Source: Lutibacter oricola
GTDB lineage: Bacteria; Bacteroidota; Bacteroidia; Flavobacteriales; Flavobacteriaceae
Length of the DNA: 64,000 nucleotides
Direction: 5' to 3'
Assembly: GCF_900106565.1 (NCBI RefSeq)
Contig: NZ_FNNJ01000006.1
Coordinates: forward strand, 1 to 64,000
In this document: in pieces, positions 15,639 to 23,850 of the stretch
How the letters are laid out: each line of letters starts with the position of its first letter
Position numbering within the stretch: the stretch's first letter is position 1
The notes under the pieces: model-generated
Database searches by the model: none
Told to the model about the DNA's origin: nothing
The model's input: the letters and a program-made list of their open reading frames with translations, nothing else
Position numbers and translations under genes: made by a program

Positions 15639-16535
15639 TTAGATTTTATTGTTGTATAAACTTTTTACAATACCATCTGCAAGGCCTATTTTGGGAACAA
15701 AAATCTTTTTTCCGCCACTCCATTTCATTGCGTTTAAATAGATACTTGTCGCAGGTACAATTACATCGGCTCTATCAGGATTTAAACTTAATTCAGATAT
15801 TCGCTCTTCATAAGTCATCTGTTTTAAAAACTGATAATGTGCTTTCATGTAGATTAAAGATAGTGGTTTTCCAATTGGTTTCCCAGAAAGTTTGTAAATT
15901 TTATTAATATTTCCACCAGAACCTATTAAAGAAAGCCTTTTTAAGTTAGCTGTGTTTTCTTTTACCCAACTTTCAATATCGTTCCAAATTACCTTTGCTT
16001 CTTTTTTATTGTAGTTTAATAAACGTACTGTTCCTAGCTTAAATGATTTTGAATTTATGATTTTACCTTCTGAAAATACAGTAAATTCAGTACTACCACC
16101 ACCTACGTCTACATATAAATAAGATTTATCTTTTTCAATAATATCACTTATGTCTGTAGAAAAAATAATGGCGGCTTCTTTTTTACCGTCTATTATATTA
16201 ATTTTTATTGAAGTTTTTTCTAGTATTTCTTCCGCTACTTCTTGACCGTTCGAAGCTTCTCTCATAGCAGAAGTGGCGCATGCATAATATTTTTTTACAC
16301 CGTGTACTTCCATTAAAAGCTTAAAAGCTTCCATAGCTTTTAGCATTCGTTCTTTATTTTCTTCTGAAATTTTGCCTTTAATAAAAGAATCTGCACCTAA
16401 TCTAATAGGAACTCTAACTAAAGCAGATTTTTTAAAGCTTGGGTTTTTTCCTTTTTTATCGGTAATAACATTACATACTAGTAAACGAATTGCATTAGAT
16501 CCTATATCTATTCCAGCAAGTTTTTCAATATTCAA
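15639..16535 (-). CDS. Ppx/GppA family exopolyphosphatase-type phosphatase
   Basis: A 298-residue member of the Ppx/GppA family, which hydrolyses polyphosphate or the pppGpp gamma-phosphate. Actin-like ATPase-fold motifs are present: GIDIGSNAIRLLV (phosphate 1), YACATSAMREASNG, SYLYVDVGGGSTEF (phosphate 2) and SLIGSGGNINKI. It is the short two-domain form without the C-terminal HD-like region of E. coli Ppx. It is separated by 8 bp from sixA upstream, and the unit symporter-pdxH-sixA-ppx runs on the minus strand. SixA and Ppx/GppA side by side suggests phosphate-related signalling, but polyphosphate versus pppGpp specificity cannot be read from the sequence. Confidence 0.9.
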   Translation of the reverse strand: MNIEKLAGIDIGSNAIRLLVCNVITDKKGKNPSFKKSALVRVPIRLGADSFIKGKISEENKERMLKAMEAFKLLMEVHGVKKYYACATSAMREASNGQEVAEEILEKTSIKINIIDGKKEAAIIFSTDISDIIEKDKSYLYVDVGGGSTEFTVFSEGKIINSKSFKLGTVRLLNYNKKEAKVIWNDIESWVKENTANLKRLSLIGSGGNINKIYKLSGKPIGKPLSLIYMKAHYQFLKQMTYEERISELSLNPDRADVIVPATSIYLNAMKWSGGKKIFVPKIGLADGIVKSLYNNKI

Positions 16536-16543
16536 AATAATTC

Positions 16544-17032
16544 TTATTTATAATGTTTAGGAAATTCAGTTAAAAAAGTTTCACCAGATTTTATGTTTTT
16601 CCAATGATTTGTTTCAAACTTAATAGCAATAACACCACATGTTGGTACATGATTTACATGTTTGCTTCCAAATTTGTTTACGAATGAGCTAATACCGTGG
16701 TCATGACTAAAAATAATGGCGGAATCGAAACCATCATCTAGCGCTTTTACAGTTTTTATTAAATAACCATCGCTAAAGCTATATAGCGATTTGCTTATTT
16801 TTAAATTAGCAAGTGGATAATTGAACGTGTAACTAAAAATCATTCCTGTATGTAAAGCTCGGTTTGCACAGCTAGAAATAAATACATCTGGACACGATAC
16901 TTTTTTTTGAAGTACACTAGAAATTAAATATGCATCAGTTATTCCTCTTTTTTTAAGAGGTCTATCTATATCTTTTACGCCTTCATATTCCCAAGATGAT
17001 TTAGCGTGCCTTACTATATAAAGCGTTTTCAT
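16544..17032 (-). CDS. sixA: SixA-like phosphohistidine phosphatase
   Basis: A 162-residue histidine phosphatase (phosphoglycerate mutase superfamily) of the small SixA type, which removes phosphate from phosphohistidine in signalling proteins in E. coli. The catalytic RHG-like motif reads LYIVRHAKSSW (His near residue 9), followed by RPLKKRGITDA. The second arginine is in SCANRALHTG and the second catalytic His in IIFSHDHGIS. Length matches SixA. It is 8 bp upstream of the Ppx/GppA gene and 39 bp downstream of pdxH, so probably in one operon. The family name is solid; the natural substrate is unknown here. Confidence 0.9.
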   Translation of the reverse strand: MKTLYIVRHAKSSWEYEGVKDIDRPLKKRGITDAYLISSVLQKKVSCPDVFISSCANRALHTGMIFSYTFNYPLANLKISKSLYSFSDGYLIKTVKALDDGFDSAIIFSHDHGISSFVNKFGSKHVNHVPTCGVIAIKFETNHWKNIKSGETFLTEFPKHYK

Positions 17033-17071
17033 TTAATTCTTATAAAGTTAGTTATTTCAAATATAAAAAAA

Positions 17072-17719
17072 TTACGGAGCTAAACGATCAATTTTCCAAT
17101 CAAAATCTTCTTGAAGTGTATAAATTAATCTGTCGTGCATTCTATTTGGTCTTCCTTGCCAAAATTCTATAGATTGAGGTTTAACAATATAGCCGCCCCA
17201 ATGTGGTGGTCTTGGAATTTCTTGGCCCTTATAATTTTCTTCAAAATCTTTTAATTTTTTATCTAAAAAATTTCGTGAAGGTACTATTTCGCTTTGGTCA
17301 GATGCCCAAGCTCCAAGTTTACTTCCGTCTGGTCTACTTTCAAAATACCCATCAGATAGGTTTTTAGAAATTTTTTCTGCTTTACCTTTAATAATTACTT
17401 GACGTTCTATATTATGCCAAAAAAATGAAAGGCATACATTAGGATTCTTCTCAATTGCTTTACCTTTTTCGCTATTATAATTGGTGTAAAAAATAAAACC
17501 TTCCCAAGTATATTTTTTTAGTAAAACAACTCTGTTTTTAGGAAAACCGTCTAATCCTATTGTAGATATTGTCATTGCATTAGTTTCTATATCTCCACCA
17601 AATTCTTCAACTTCATAAAACCATTTTTGAAATAATTCTAAAGGATTGTCTGAAACTTCTTTTTTTGAAAGCTCTTTTTTTTCGTAAACCTTTCTATAGT
17701 TTCCTAAGTCTTTTTCCAT
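17072..17719 (-). CDS. pdxH: Pyridoxamine 5'-phosphate oxidase
   Basis: PdxH oxidises pyridoxine and pyridoxamine 5'-phosphates to pyridoxal phosphate with FMN and oxygen. The 215 residues are the normal length. Signature stretches are visible: NAMTISTIGLDGFPKNRVVLLK, FYTNYNSEKGKAI, FFWHNIERQVIIKGKAE, SDGYFESRPDGSKLGAWAS and the C-terminal PRPPHWGGYIVKP...WQGRPNRMHDRLIY...DFDWKIDRLAP. It lies between a sodium symporter (29 bp gap) and sixA (39 bp gap) on the same strand. It supplies the cofactor used by gcvP and hemL elsewhere in the window. Confidence 0.97.
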   Translation of the reverse strand: MEKDLGNYRKVYEKKELSKKEVSDNPLELFQKWFYEVEEFGGDIETNAMTISTIGLDGFPKNRVVLLKKYTWEGFIFYTNYNSEKGKAIEKNPNVCLSFFWHNIERQVIIKGKAEKISKNLSDGYFESRPDGSKLGAWASDQSEIVPSRNFLDKKLKDFEENYKGQEIPRPPHWGGYIVKPQSIEFWQGRPNRMHDRLIYTLQEDFDWKIDRLAP

Positions 17720-17748
17720 AATGCAAAAATAAAACCTTTATTCTTTTT

Positions 17749-19230
17749 TTAACTTAATTTGTTGTGATTATTTGCTTGTTTTTTTAATAAAAATAAGCCA
17801 GCGAATGTAATTAGGCCATTAACAATTAAAAGTTCGTATCCAAATACATAGCCCTCAAAAATTTCTTTAGAGTAGGCATTTAAAAAGTAAGTAACTACAA
17901 CCGATATTATGGCAACGAGCCAAACAAATTGATCGTTTATTTTAATTTTTGTAAAAATACCAAAGGCAAATAAACCTAATAAAGGCCCGTATGTGTAGGA
18001 TGCAACTTGTAATAAACTGCTAATAACATTGTCTTCTAAAACATATTTAAACACAATAATTACAATTACTAGTAGCGCAGATATTGCAATATGTGTTTTT
18101 TTACGAATATTTTTTTGTTCGCTTTTGTCTTTATTTTCAATATCTAAAAAATCAATACAAAATGATGTTGTTAAAGAAGTTAGTGCACTGTCTGCGCTAG
18201 AATATGCAGCAGCAATTAATCCTAAAATAAAAATAATTCCAATTGAAATTTCTAAACCACCATTTAATGCAATTTCAGGAAACAATAAATCGGTTTTTGC
18301 TTTTCCTTCAACTAAAGGTATTTGAATTCCAAATTTATCTGCATATATAAAAAGTAGTGCACCTAAAGTTAGAAATACAAAATTTACAATTATTAGCACA
18401 AAACCTAGCGAAATTACATTCCATTGCGCTTCTTTAGTGTTTTTACACGTTAAGTTTTTTTGCATCATATCTTGGTCTAGGCCGGTCATTGCAATGGCAA
18501 TAAACATGCCTCCAAAAAACGATTTTAAAAAGTACTTTTTATCTAAAAAATCTTCAGAAAAAATAATTTGACTGTAATTACTAAATTCTTCTGAAGAAAT
18601 TAAATCAGCAACCGACCAGTTTAGTTTATTTAATAGTATTGAAATTGTTGCAAAAACAGCTACTAGCATAAATAGAGTTTGCAAAGTATCTGTCCAAACA
18701 ATAGTTTTTATTCCTCCTTTAAAAGTATAAATCCAAATAAGTAAAATGGATAGTATTACGGTTAATTCAAAAGGAACATTCCAAGCATCAAAAATAAAAT
18801 ATTGTAATACTGATGCGACTAAAAATAGTCTGAATGAAGCACCCAAAACTCTAGAAACAAAAAAGAAAAATGCACCAGTTTTGTGAGATGTTTCACCAAA
18901 TCGATGTTTTAAAAACTCATAAATAGAGGTTACTTTTAGATTGTAATAAATAGGTAGTAAAACATAAGCAATTGCTAAGTAGCCAAATAAATAACCAATA
19001 ACAATTTGCATATAGCTAAATTGCGAGCTTTGTACCCAACCAGGCACAGAAATAAATGTTACACCAGATAGTGAAGCTCCTATCATACCAAAGGCAACTA
19101 CATACCAAGGAGATTTTTTATTAGCTTTAAAAAAAGACTCATTACTATCGTCTTTTCCTGTAAAATAGGCGATTAGCAACAATACACAAAAATAAATTGC
19201 AATAAGTAATAAAATGTAAATTGGTTGCAT
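17749..19230 (-). CDS. Sodium:solute symporter (SSS family)
   Basis: A 493-residue inner-membrane transporter with about 13 hydrophobic helices. It has the LeuT-fold pattern of the SSS family: [19 protein letters not shown] near residue 50, [45 protein letters not shown] and [23 protein letters not shown]. The last motif carries the Ser/Thr residues that usually bind Na+. The substrate is not evident. It heads the minus-strand unit followed by pdxH, sixA and ppx, and is divergent from recR. Confidence 0.93.
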   Translation of the reverse strand: MQPIYILLLIAIYFCVLLLIAYFTGKDDSNESFFKANKKSPWYVVAFGMIGASLSGVTFISVPGWVQSSQFSYMQIVIGYLFGYLAIAYVLLPIYYNLKVTSIYEFLKHRFGETSHKTGAFFFFVSRVLGASFRLFLVASVLQYFIFDAWNVPFELTVILSILLIWIYTFKGGIKTIVWTDTLQTLFMLVAVFATISILLNKLNWSVADLISSEEFSNYSQIIFSEDFLDKKYFLKSFFGGMFIAIAMTGLDQDMMQKNLTCKNTKEAQWNVISLGFVLIIVNFVFLTLGALLFIYADKFGIQIPLVEGKAKTDLLFPEIALNGGLEISIGIIFILGLIAAAYSSADSALTSLTTSFCIDFLDIENKDKSEQKNIRKKTHIAISALLVIVIIVFKYVLEDNVISSLLQVASYTYGPLLGLFAFGIFTKIKINDQFVWLVAIISVVVTYFLNAYSKEIFEGYVFGYELLIVNGLITFAGLFLLKKQANNHNKLS

Positions 19231-19295
19231 TTAAAGGTTTTTTTTGTTGAAGTAACAAAGAAACTAAAATTATTGAGAATATCGTTTGCTAATTG

Positions 19296-19303
19296 TACAT
19301 TTG
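19296..19303 (+). promoter_or_regulatory. -7 box of recR
   Basis: TACATTTG ends 5 nt before the ATG at 19308, so the predicted transcript begins almost at the start codon. This supports the ATG at 19308 over the TTG at 19293. Confidence 0.5.
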
Positions 19304-19307
19304 CCAA

Positions 19308-19919
19308 ATGAATTTTTCATCCAAATTATTGGAAAATGCAGTAAATGAAGTCTCTCAATTACCTGGTATTGGTAAACGAACGGCACTTCGTTTGGTTCTA
19401 CATTTATTAAAACAACCAAAATCTCAAACACATCAATTAGCATTGGCTTTGGGCGAGTTGGTTGATGAAATAAAACTTTGCAAAAACTGTCATAATATAT
19501 CTGATGTTGAATTGTGTGATATTTGCGCTAATACTTCAAGAAACTCAGAAATTATTTGTGTTGTTGAAGATATTAGAGATGTAATGGCAATTGAAGGTAC
19601 GGCGCAATTTAAAGGTTTATACCACGTTTTAGGTGGTAAAATTTCTCCAATTGAAGGAATTGGGCCTCAAAATTTAACAATTGAAAGCTTGGTTAATAAA
19701 GTGAAATTAGGAACTGTTAAAGAAGTAATTTTTGCTTTAAGTTCTACTATTGAGGGCGATACTACCAATTTTTATATTTTTAAACAATTAGAAGCTTATA
19801 AAATAAAAACTTCTACAATTGCTAGAGGAATTTCTGTAGGTGATGAGTTAGAATATGCCGATGAGGTTACTCTTGGAAGAAGTATTGTAAATAGAATTCC
19901 TTTCGAAAATTCTCTTTAA
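19308..19919 (+). CDS. recR: Recombination protein RecR
   Basis: RecR loads RecA at single-strand gaps together with RecO (the RecFOR pathway). Starting at [12 protein letters not shown], it is 203 residues, the usual size. It has the helix-hairpin-helix [17 protein letters not shown], a four-Cys zinc finger ([16 protein letters not shown]), and a Toprim domain ([30 protein letters not shown]). The C terminus is [22 protein letters not shown] glycosyltransferase starts 3 bp after its stop, so the two form a transcription unit of unrelated functions. Confidence 0.97.
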   Translation: MNFSSKLLENAVNEVSQLPGIGKRTALRLVLHLLKQPKSQTHQLALALGELVDEIKLCKNCHNISDVELCDICANTSRNSEIICVVEDIRDVMAIEGTAQFKGLYHVLGGKISPIEGIGPQNLTIESLVNKVKLGTVKEVIFALSSTIEGDTTNFYIFKQLEAYKIKTSTIARGISVGDELEYADEVTLGRSIVNRIPFENSL

Positions 19920-19922
19920 TAA

Positions 19923-21074
19923 ATGGATATATCAGTTGTTATTGTAAATTATAATGTAAAATACTTTTTAGAACAATGTATTTTAAGTGTAATTGCTGCA
20001 TCAACAAAATTAGATGTTGAAATTATTGTTGTAGATAATACTTCGAGTGATGGTAGTTGCAAAATGTTGCAACAAAAATATCCTGCCATAAAACTTATAG
20101 CTAATACAGAGAATGTTGGTTTTTCAAAAGCAAACAATCAAGGTGTTGAAATTGCTAAAGGGAAATATGTTTTAATACTTAATCCGGATACTGTTGTTGC
20201 TGAAGATACCTTGGAACATATGTTTAAATTTGCTAAACTTAAAAGTAATTTTGGTATAATTGGAGCAAAATTAATTGATGGTTCAGGAAATTTTTTACCA
20301 GAAAGCAAGCGAGGAATACCAACTCCAAGAGTTTCTTTTAATAAATTGTTTGGAGTATCAAAAACTCAAACAGGAAAGTATTATGCTAACCATATTTCTG
20401 AAAATGAAACTGGTGTTGTAGATGTGTTAGTTGGAGCTTTTATGTTTATAAAAAAAACAGTTTATAAAGAGGTTGGAGGTTTTGATGAAGACTACTTTAT
20501 GTATGGAGAAGATATAGATTTAAGTTATAAAACATTAAATAAAGGATATCAAAATTACTATTACCATAATACTCAAGTAATTCATTATAAGGGTGAAAGC
20601 ACAAAAAAAGATATTAAGTATTTAAAATACTTTTTAGGAGCTATGAAGATTTTTTATCGAAAACACTTTACTTTAAATGTGTTGTATGATACTGTTATGA
20701 GTTTAGGAATACAAGTTTGGTATTTATCTAAGTTTTTTAAGTTTAGATTTAATTCGGGTCATAAAGTTTCAGATTATAGTAGATTGTTGTATTTGGGTGA
20801 AGACAAGGTTTTATTAAGTAATTTAAAGAAAAATTATAAAACTGTTTCTAATTCTAATTTTGTTGAAGTTGATGAAATTAAAGAATTAATACAGAAAAAT
20901 GATGTTGAATTGGTGGTTTTTGATAATCAATCAATATCTAATAAACAACTTATTAGTGCAATTGCTAACCTAAAAAATGAGAATGTAGCCTTTAAAATTA
21001 GACCTGCTTCAACAAACTTTTTAATAGGTAGTTTTTGCTCAGTTAATAGAGGAGAAGTTGAGGTTTTTGAATAG
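19923..21074 (+). CDS. Family 2 glycosyltransferase
   Basis: A 383-residue GT2 (GT-A fold) enzyme, probably adding a sugar to a cell-surface polysaccharide or lipid carrier at the cytoplasmic face. Motifs are SVVIVNYNVKYFLEQCI, IIVVDNTSSDGS, NVGFSKANNQGV, LILNPDTVV (the DxD-like metal site NPD) and GAFMFIKKTVYKEVGGFDEDYFMYGEDIDLSYK, which resembles the rhamnosyltransferase (WbbL/RfbF-like) subgroup. About 100 residues at the C terminus have no recognised domain. It follows recR by 3 bp and converges with the acyl-CoA synthetase gene, their stops one base apart with no terminator visible. The acceptor and sugar are unknown. Confidence 0.9.
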   Translation: MDISVVIVNYNVKYFLEQCILSVIAASTKLDVEIIVVDNTSSDGSCKMLQQKYPAIKLIANTENVGFSKANNQGVEIAKGKYVLILNPDTVVAEDTLEHMFKFAKLKSNFGIIGAKLIDGSGNFLPESKRGIPTPRVSFNKLFGVSKTQTGKYYANHISENETGVVDVLVGAFMFIKKTVYKEVGGFDEDYFMYGEDIDLSYKTLNKGYQNYYYHNTQVIHYKGESTKKDIKYLKYFLGAMKIFYRKHFTLNVLYDTVMSLGIQVWYLSKFFKFRFNSGHKVSDYSRLLYLGEDKVLLSNLKKNYKTVSNSNFVEVDEIKELIQKNDVELVVFDNQSISNKQLISAIANLKNENVAFKIRPASTNFLIGSFCSVNRGEVEVFE

Positions 21075-21075
21075 C

Positions 21076-23133
21076 TTAATTTTTTTCAATTCTTATTCGA
21101 GCATCTACAGCAAATATTTCTTTCGAATTTCCAAATAAAGGATTTAAATCTAACTCAACAATTTCAGGAGCAACTTCTATTAAATTTGAAATTTTTGTAA
21201 TTATTTCTGCAAATATTTCTTCATTAACTCCTTCTTGACCCCGAACTCCTTGAATAATTTTATACGATTTTAAATTCTGAATCATTTCTGATGCTTCATA
21301 TTTTGAAACAGGAGCTAAACAAGCTTGGGTGTCTTTTAAAACTTCTATAAATATTCCACCTAAACCAGCTAATACTAAATGCCCAAATTTGTCTTCTTTT
21401 TTTGCTCCAATAAATAATTCAGTTCCTTTTTTCATAGGTTGAATTAAAACAGCTTCGGCATTTTCAATATTCATTAAGGTTTCAAAAGATTGTAGTAGCT
21501 TTTCTTCTGAACTTATATTTAAAGCAATACCACCAACATCACTTTTATGAACAGGTCCAACAACTTTCATAACAACAGGAAAGTTGAATTTTATTGCAGT
21601 TTGAATACATTCGTTTTTTGTTGAGCAAACATTTTCATTAACCATTGGAATTGTTGCAGCCAATAATAGGTTTTTTACTTTTTCTGGGTGTAAATAACCG
21701 TTTTCTGAAGTTTCTATAATTTTTCTAATTGAACTTTTATCAATATTGAAATTGATTTTTTCTTCAATTAAAGGCTTTGAAGTAGTGTAAATTTTAGCTA
21801 AAGCTTCTCCAAATAAAACTTCGTCTGGAAAATTGATATTTCCATATTTAATAAATTCTTCTATTTCATTTTTAGCATTTATAAATGAAGGTAAAACCGG
21901 ATAAATTGGTTTTTTACATAGCTGCATTTTATTGTTCAAAACCTTGTAAACTTCGGATACGTTAAATAATCCAGGACTTCCAAAAATAACAACCATTGCA
22001 TCAATTTTATCAAATTTATTTTCACAATAATCAATAATAATTCCTAGTTGTTCGGCTGTTCCAGTTGCTAAAAAATCAATTGGATTAGAAACCGATGAGC
22101 CTGGAAAAAGTTTGGTAAGTAAATCTTCACTTTGTTTGTTATTGATTTCAGGAACATTTAATCCGTTTTTTGAAAGTGCATCAGTTAACATAACAGCAGG
22201 TCCGCCAGCGTGTGTTATTATTGCAATATTTTTTCCTTTTAATTCAGGATGCATAAAAATAGATGCAACTGTAATCAATTCGTTTTTACTGTAGCAACGA
22301 ACAATTCCTGCTTTTTTAAAGAGCGCATCTACGGCAACATCTGAATTTGCTAAAGCGCCAGTGTGTGAACTTGCAGCTCTACTTCCTTCATCTGAACTTC
22401 CCGCTTTTATGGCGGCAATTTTGCATCCTTTTTGAATTAGAGATTTTGCGTGTTTTAATAATTTTTGAGGATTGTTAACGCTTTCAATATAAAGTAGTTT
22501 TACTTTTGAACTTTTAGAATTAAAGGTTTTATCAAAATGTTGAAGCACTTCTTCAACGCCTATTTGTGCTGAATTTCCAACGGAATAAACACTAGAAAAA
22601 GTTAACCCAGTTGACATTGCGGCTTCCATTATAAAAACTGCTGTTGCTCCAGAACCAGAAATAAAATCAACTCCTTTTGAATCTAATTTTGGAATAGGAG
22701 TTGTAAAAACACCAGCATAGTTTTGATTGATTAAACCAATATTATTTGGACCTAAAAGTGTTCCGCCAACGTTATTTATTTCTTCAACAATTTGTTGTTC
22801 TAATTGTTTTCCTTCTTTACTAGTTTCACTAAAACCAGCAGAGAAAATTATAAACCCTTTTGTATTTTTTTGTTGAGCTAATATTTTAATAGTTTCCAAC
22901 GTAAACTTTGCACTAATAGCGATAATTGCAACATCTACATTCTGAATTTCTGTAACGTGTTGGTAACATTTTATACCTTGTACTTCTGTTTCCTTTGGAT
23001 TTACAGCAATTAGCTCACCTTTAAAATTATGTGATATTAAATTATTTAAAACACTACCGCCAGGAGTTTGAATATTGTTTGATGCTCCAATTACAGCAAT
23101 GTTTTTTGGATTTATAAATTTTGAATGCAGCAT
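21076..23133 (-). CDS. ADP-forming acyl-CoA synthetase (fused alpha-beta)
   Basis: A 685-residue NDP-forming acyl-CoA synthetase that converts acyl-CoA, ADP and phosphate into acid, ATP and CoA. Domains in order are CoA-binding (NPKNIAVIGASNN, GELIAVNPKE), two ligase-CoA/succinyl-CoA-synthetase-like domains with the phosphohistidine motif SSHTGALANSD, then an ATP-grasp_5 domain (about residues 470-685; NFPVVMKVVGPVHKSDVGGIALN, GLGGIFIEVLKD, ELDLNPLFG). The alpha and beta parts are fused in one chain. It is followed upstream in the operon by iorB (12 bp) and iorA, the pair that makes aryl-acetyl-CoA from aromatic 2-oxoacids. Its likely job is therefore to recover ATP from those CoA esters, as in peptide-fermenting archaea. 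Confidence 0.92.
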   Translation of the reverse strand: MLHSKFINPKNIAVIGASNNIQTPGGSVLNNLISHNFKGELIAVNPKETEVQGIKCYQHVTEIQNVDVAIIAISAKFTLETIKILAQQKNTKGFIIFSAGFSETSKEGKQLEQQIVEEINNVGGTLLGPNNIGLINQNYAGVFTTPIPKLDSKGVDFISGSGATAVFIMEAAMSTGLTFSSVYSVGNSAQIGVEEVLQHFDKTFNSKSSKVKLLYIESVNNPQKLLKHAKSLIQKGCKIAAIKAGSSDEGSRAASSHTGALANSDVAVDALFKKAGIVRCYSKNELITVASIFMHPELKGKNIAIITHAGGPAVMLTDALSKNGLNVPEINNKQSEDLLTKLFPGSSVSNPIDFLATGTAEQLGIIIDYCENKFDKIDAMVVIFGSPGLFNVSEVYKVLNNKMQLCKKPIYPVLPSFINAKNEIEEFIKYGNINFPDEVLFGEALAKIYTTSKPLIEEKINFNIDKSSIRKIIETSENGYLHPEKVKNLLLAATIPMVNENVCSTKNECIQTAIKFNFPVVMKVVGPVHKSDVGGIALNISSEEKLLQSFETLMNIENAEAVLIQPMKKGTELFIGAKKEDKFGHLVLAGLGGIFIEVLKDTQACLAPVSKYEASEMIQNLKSYKIIQGVRGQEGVNEEIFAEIITKISNLIEVAPEIVELDLNPLFGNSKEIFAVDARIRIEKN

Positions 23134-23145
23134 TTATTTAAAATT

Positions 23146-23730
23146 TTAAGAAGCTTTTATTGACGCAATTTCTTTCCCTTTTTCAAAAGCATCTAAATTT
23201 TTGTTTACTATTTTTTCGCCTTTTCTTTCAAATAAAGTTTTAATTGCATCTTTCAAACTTTCTTCACTTAATGGAATTAAAGATGAAGCCGCACCTAATA
23301 AAACTATGTTTGTTGCTCTTGCATTTCCTAAATCTTTGGCAATTTGCTTCGCATCAATTAATATTGTTTTTGGATGCGATTTAATTTCAGCATATAAATC
23401 TTCTAATTCAGGATAATTTGTAATGTTTAAAAAAGGATTAGAATCTGTAATTAAAAAACCATCTTCTTTTAAAAAAGGGAGATAGCGTAGTAATTCCATT
23501 GGTTCTACAGAAATAATTACATCTGCTTTTCCTTGAGGAATTAAATCTGAATAAATTTCTTTATCCGAAATTCGAACGTGAGATTGAACTGCTCCACCTC
23601 GCTGACTCATTCCGTGGACTTCAGATTGTTTTATGTTTAAATCACTAGTCAATGCAGCAGTGTCAATAATAGCTGCTATGGTTAGTATTCCTTGTCCGCC
23701 AACACCTGATAATATTATATTTGATTTCAT
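23146..23730 (-). CDS. iorB: Indolepyruvate oxidoreductase subunit beta
   Basis: A 194-residue gamma-domain subunit of the 2-oxoacid:ferredoxin oxidoreductase family (IorB). It opens with the typical NIILSGVGGQGILTIAAII and contains EVHGMSQRGGAVQSHVRIS, then ADVIISVEPMELLRYLPFL. With IorA it oxidises aromatic 2-oxoacids (indolepyruvate, phenylpyruvate) to acyl-CoA, passing electrons to ferredoxin. Its own sequence has no Fe-S motif. It lies between iorA (119 bp upstream, a gap filled by a REP-like half element and a heptamer repeat) and the ADP-forming acyl-CoA synthetase. Confidence 0.92.
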   Translation of the reverse strand: MKSNIILSGVGGQGILTIAAIIDTAALTSDLNIKQSEVHGMSQRGGAVQSHVRISDKEIYSDLIPQGKADVIISVEPMELLRYLPFLKEDGFLITDSNPFLNITNYPELEDLYAEIKSHPKTILIDAKQIAKDLGNARATNIVLLGAASSLIPLSEESLKDAIKTLFERKGEKIVNKNLDAFEKGKEIASIKAS

Positions 23731-23746
23731 TGTTTTAGTTTATAAA

Positions 23747-23779
23747 GTTGAGACTTCGACTTTGTTCAGTCACCACAAT
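23747..23779. repeat. REP-like palindromic repeat, partial copy
   Basis: The segment AGACTTCGACTTTGTTCAGT followed by CACC (23751-23774) matches one arm of the inverted repeat at 32272-32334 (TTCGACTCCGCTCA.T.ACC) with a few changes. It belongs to a dispersed intergenic repeat type seen in flavobacterial genomes. Only one arm is present here, in the iorA-iorB gap. Confidence 0.6.
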
Positions 23780-23790
23780 AGTTTATTTTT

Positions 23791-23850
23791 CTTCTAACTT
23801 CTAACTTCTAACTTCTAACTTCTAACTTCTAACTTCTAACTTCTAACTTC
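23791..23850. repeat. Heptanucleotide tandem repeat (CTTCTAA, about 8.5 copies)
   Basis: Eight full perfect copies of CTTCTAA plus CTTC fill this 60-bp segment. The array runs into the stop codon of iorA (TGA at 23851-23849, minus strand). On the message it reads TTAGAAG repeats between iorA and iorB. It carries a stop codon, so it does not extend either protein. Copy number is likely to vary between strains. Confidence 0.95.

Noticed and set aside
23791-23850. CRISPR-like repeat
   Set aside because: The repeats are 7-bp units without spacers; it is a simple microsatellite.
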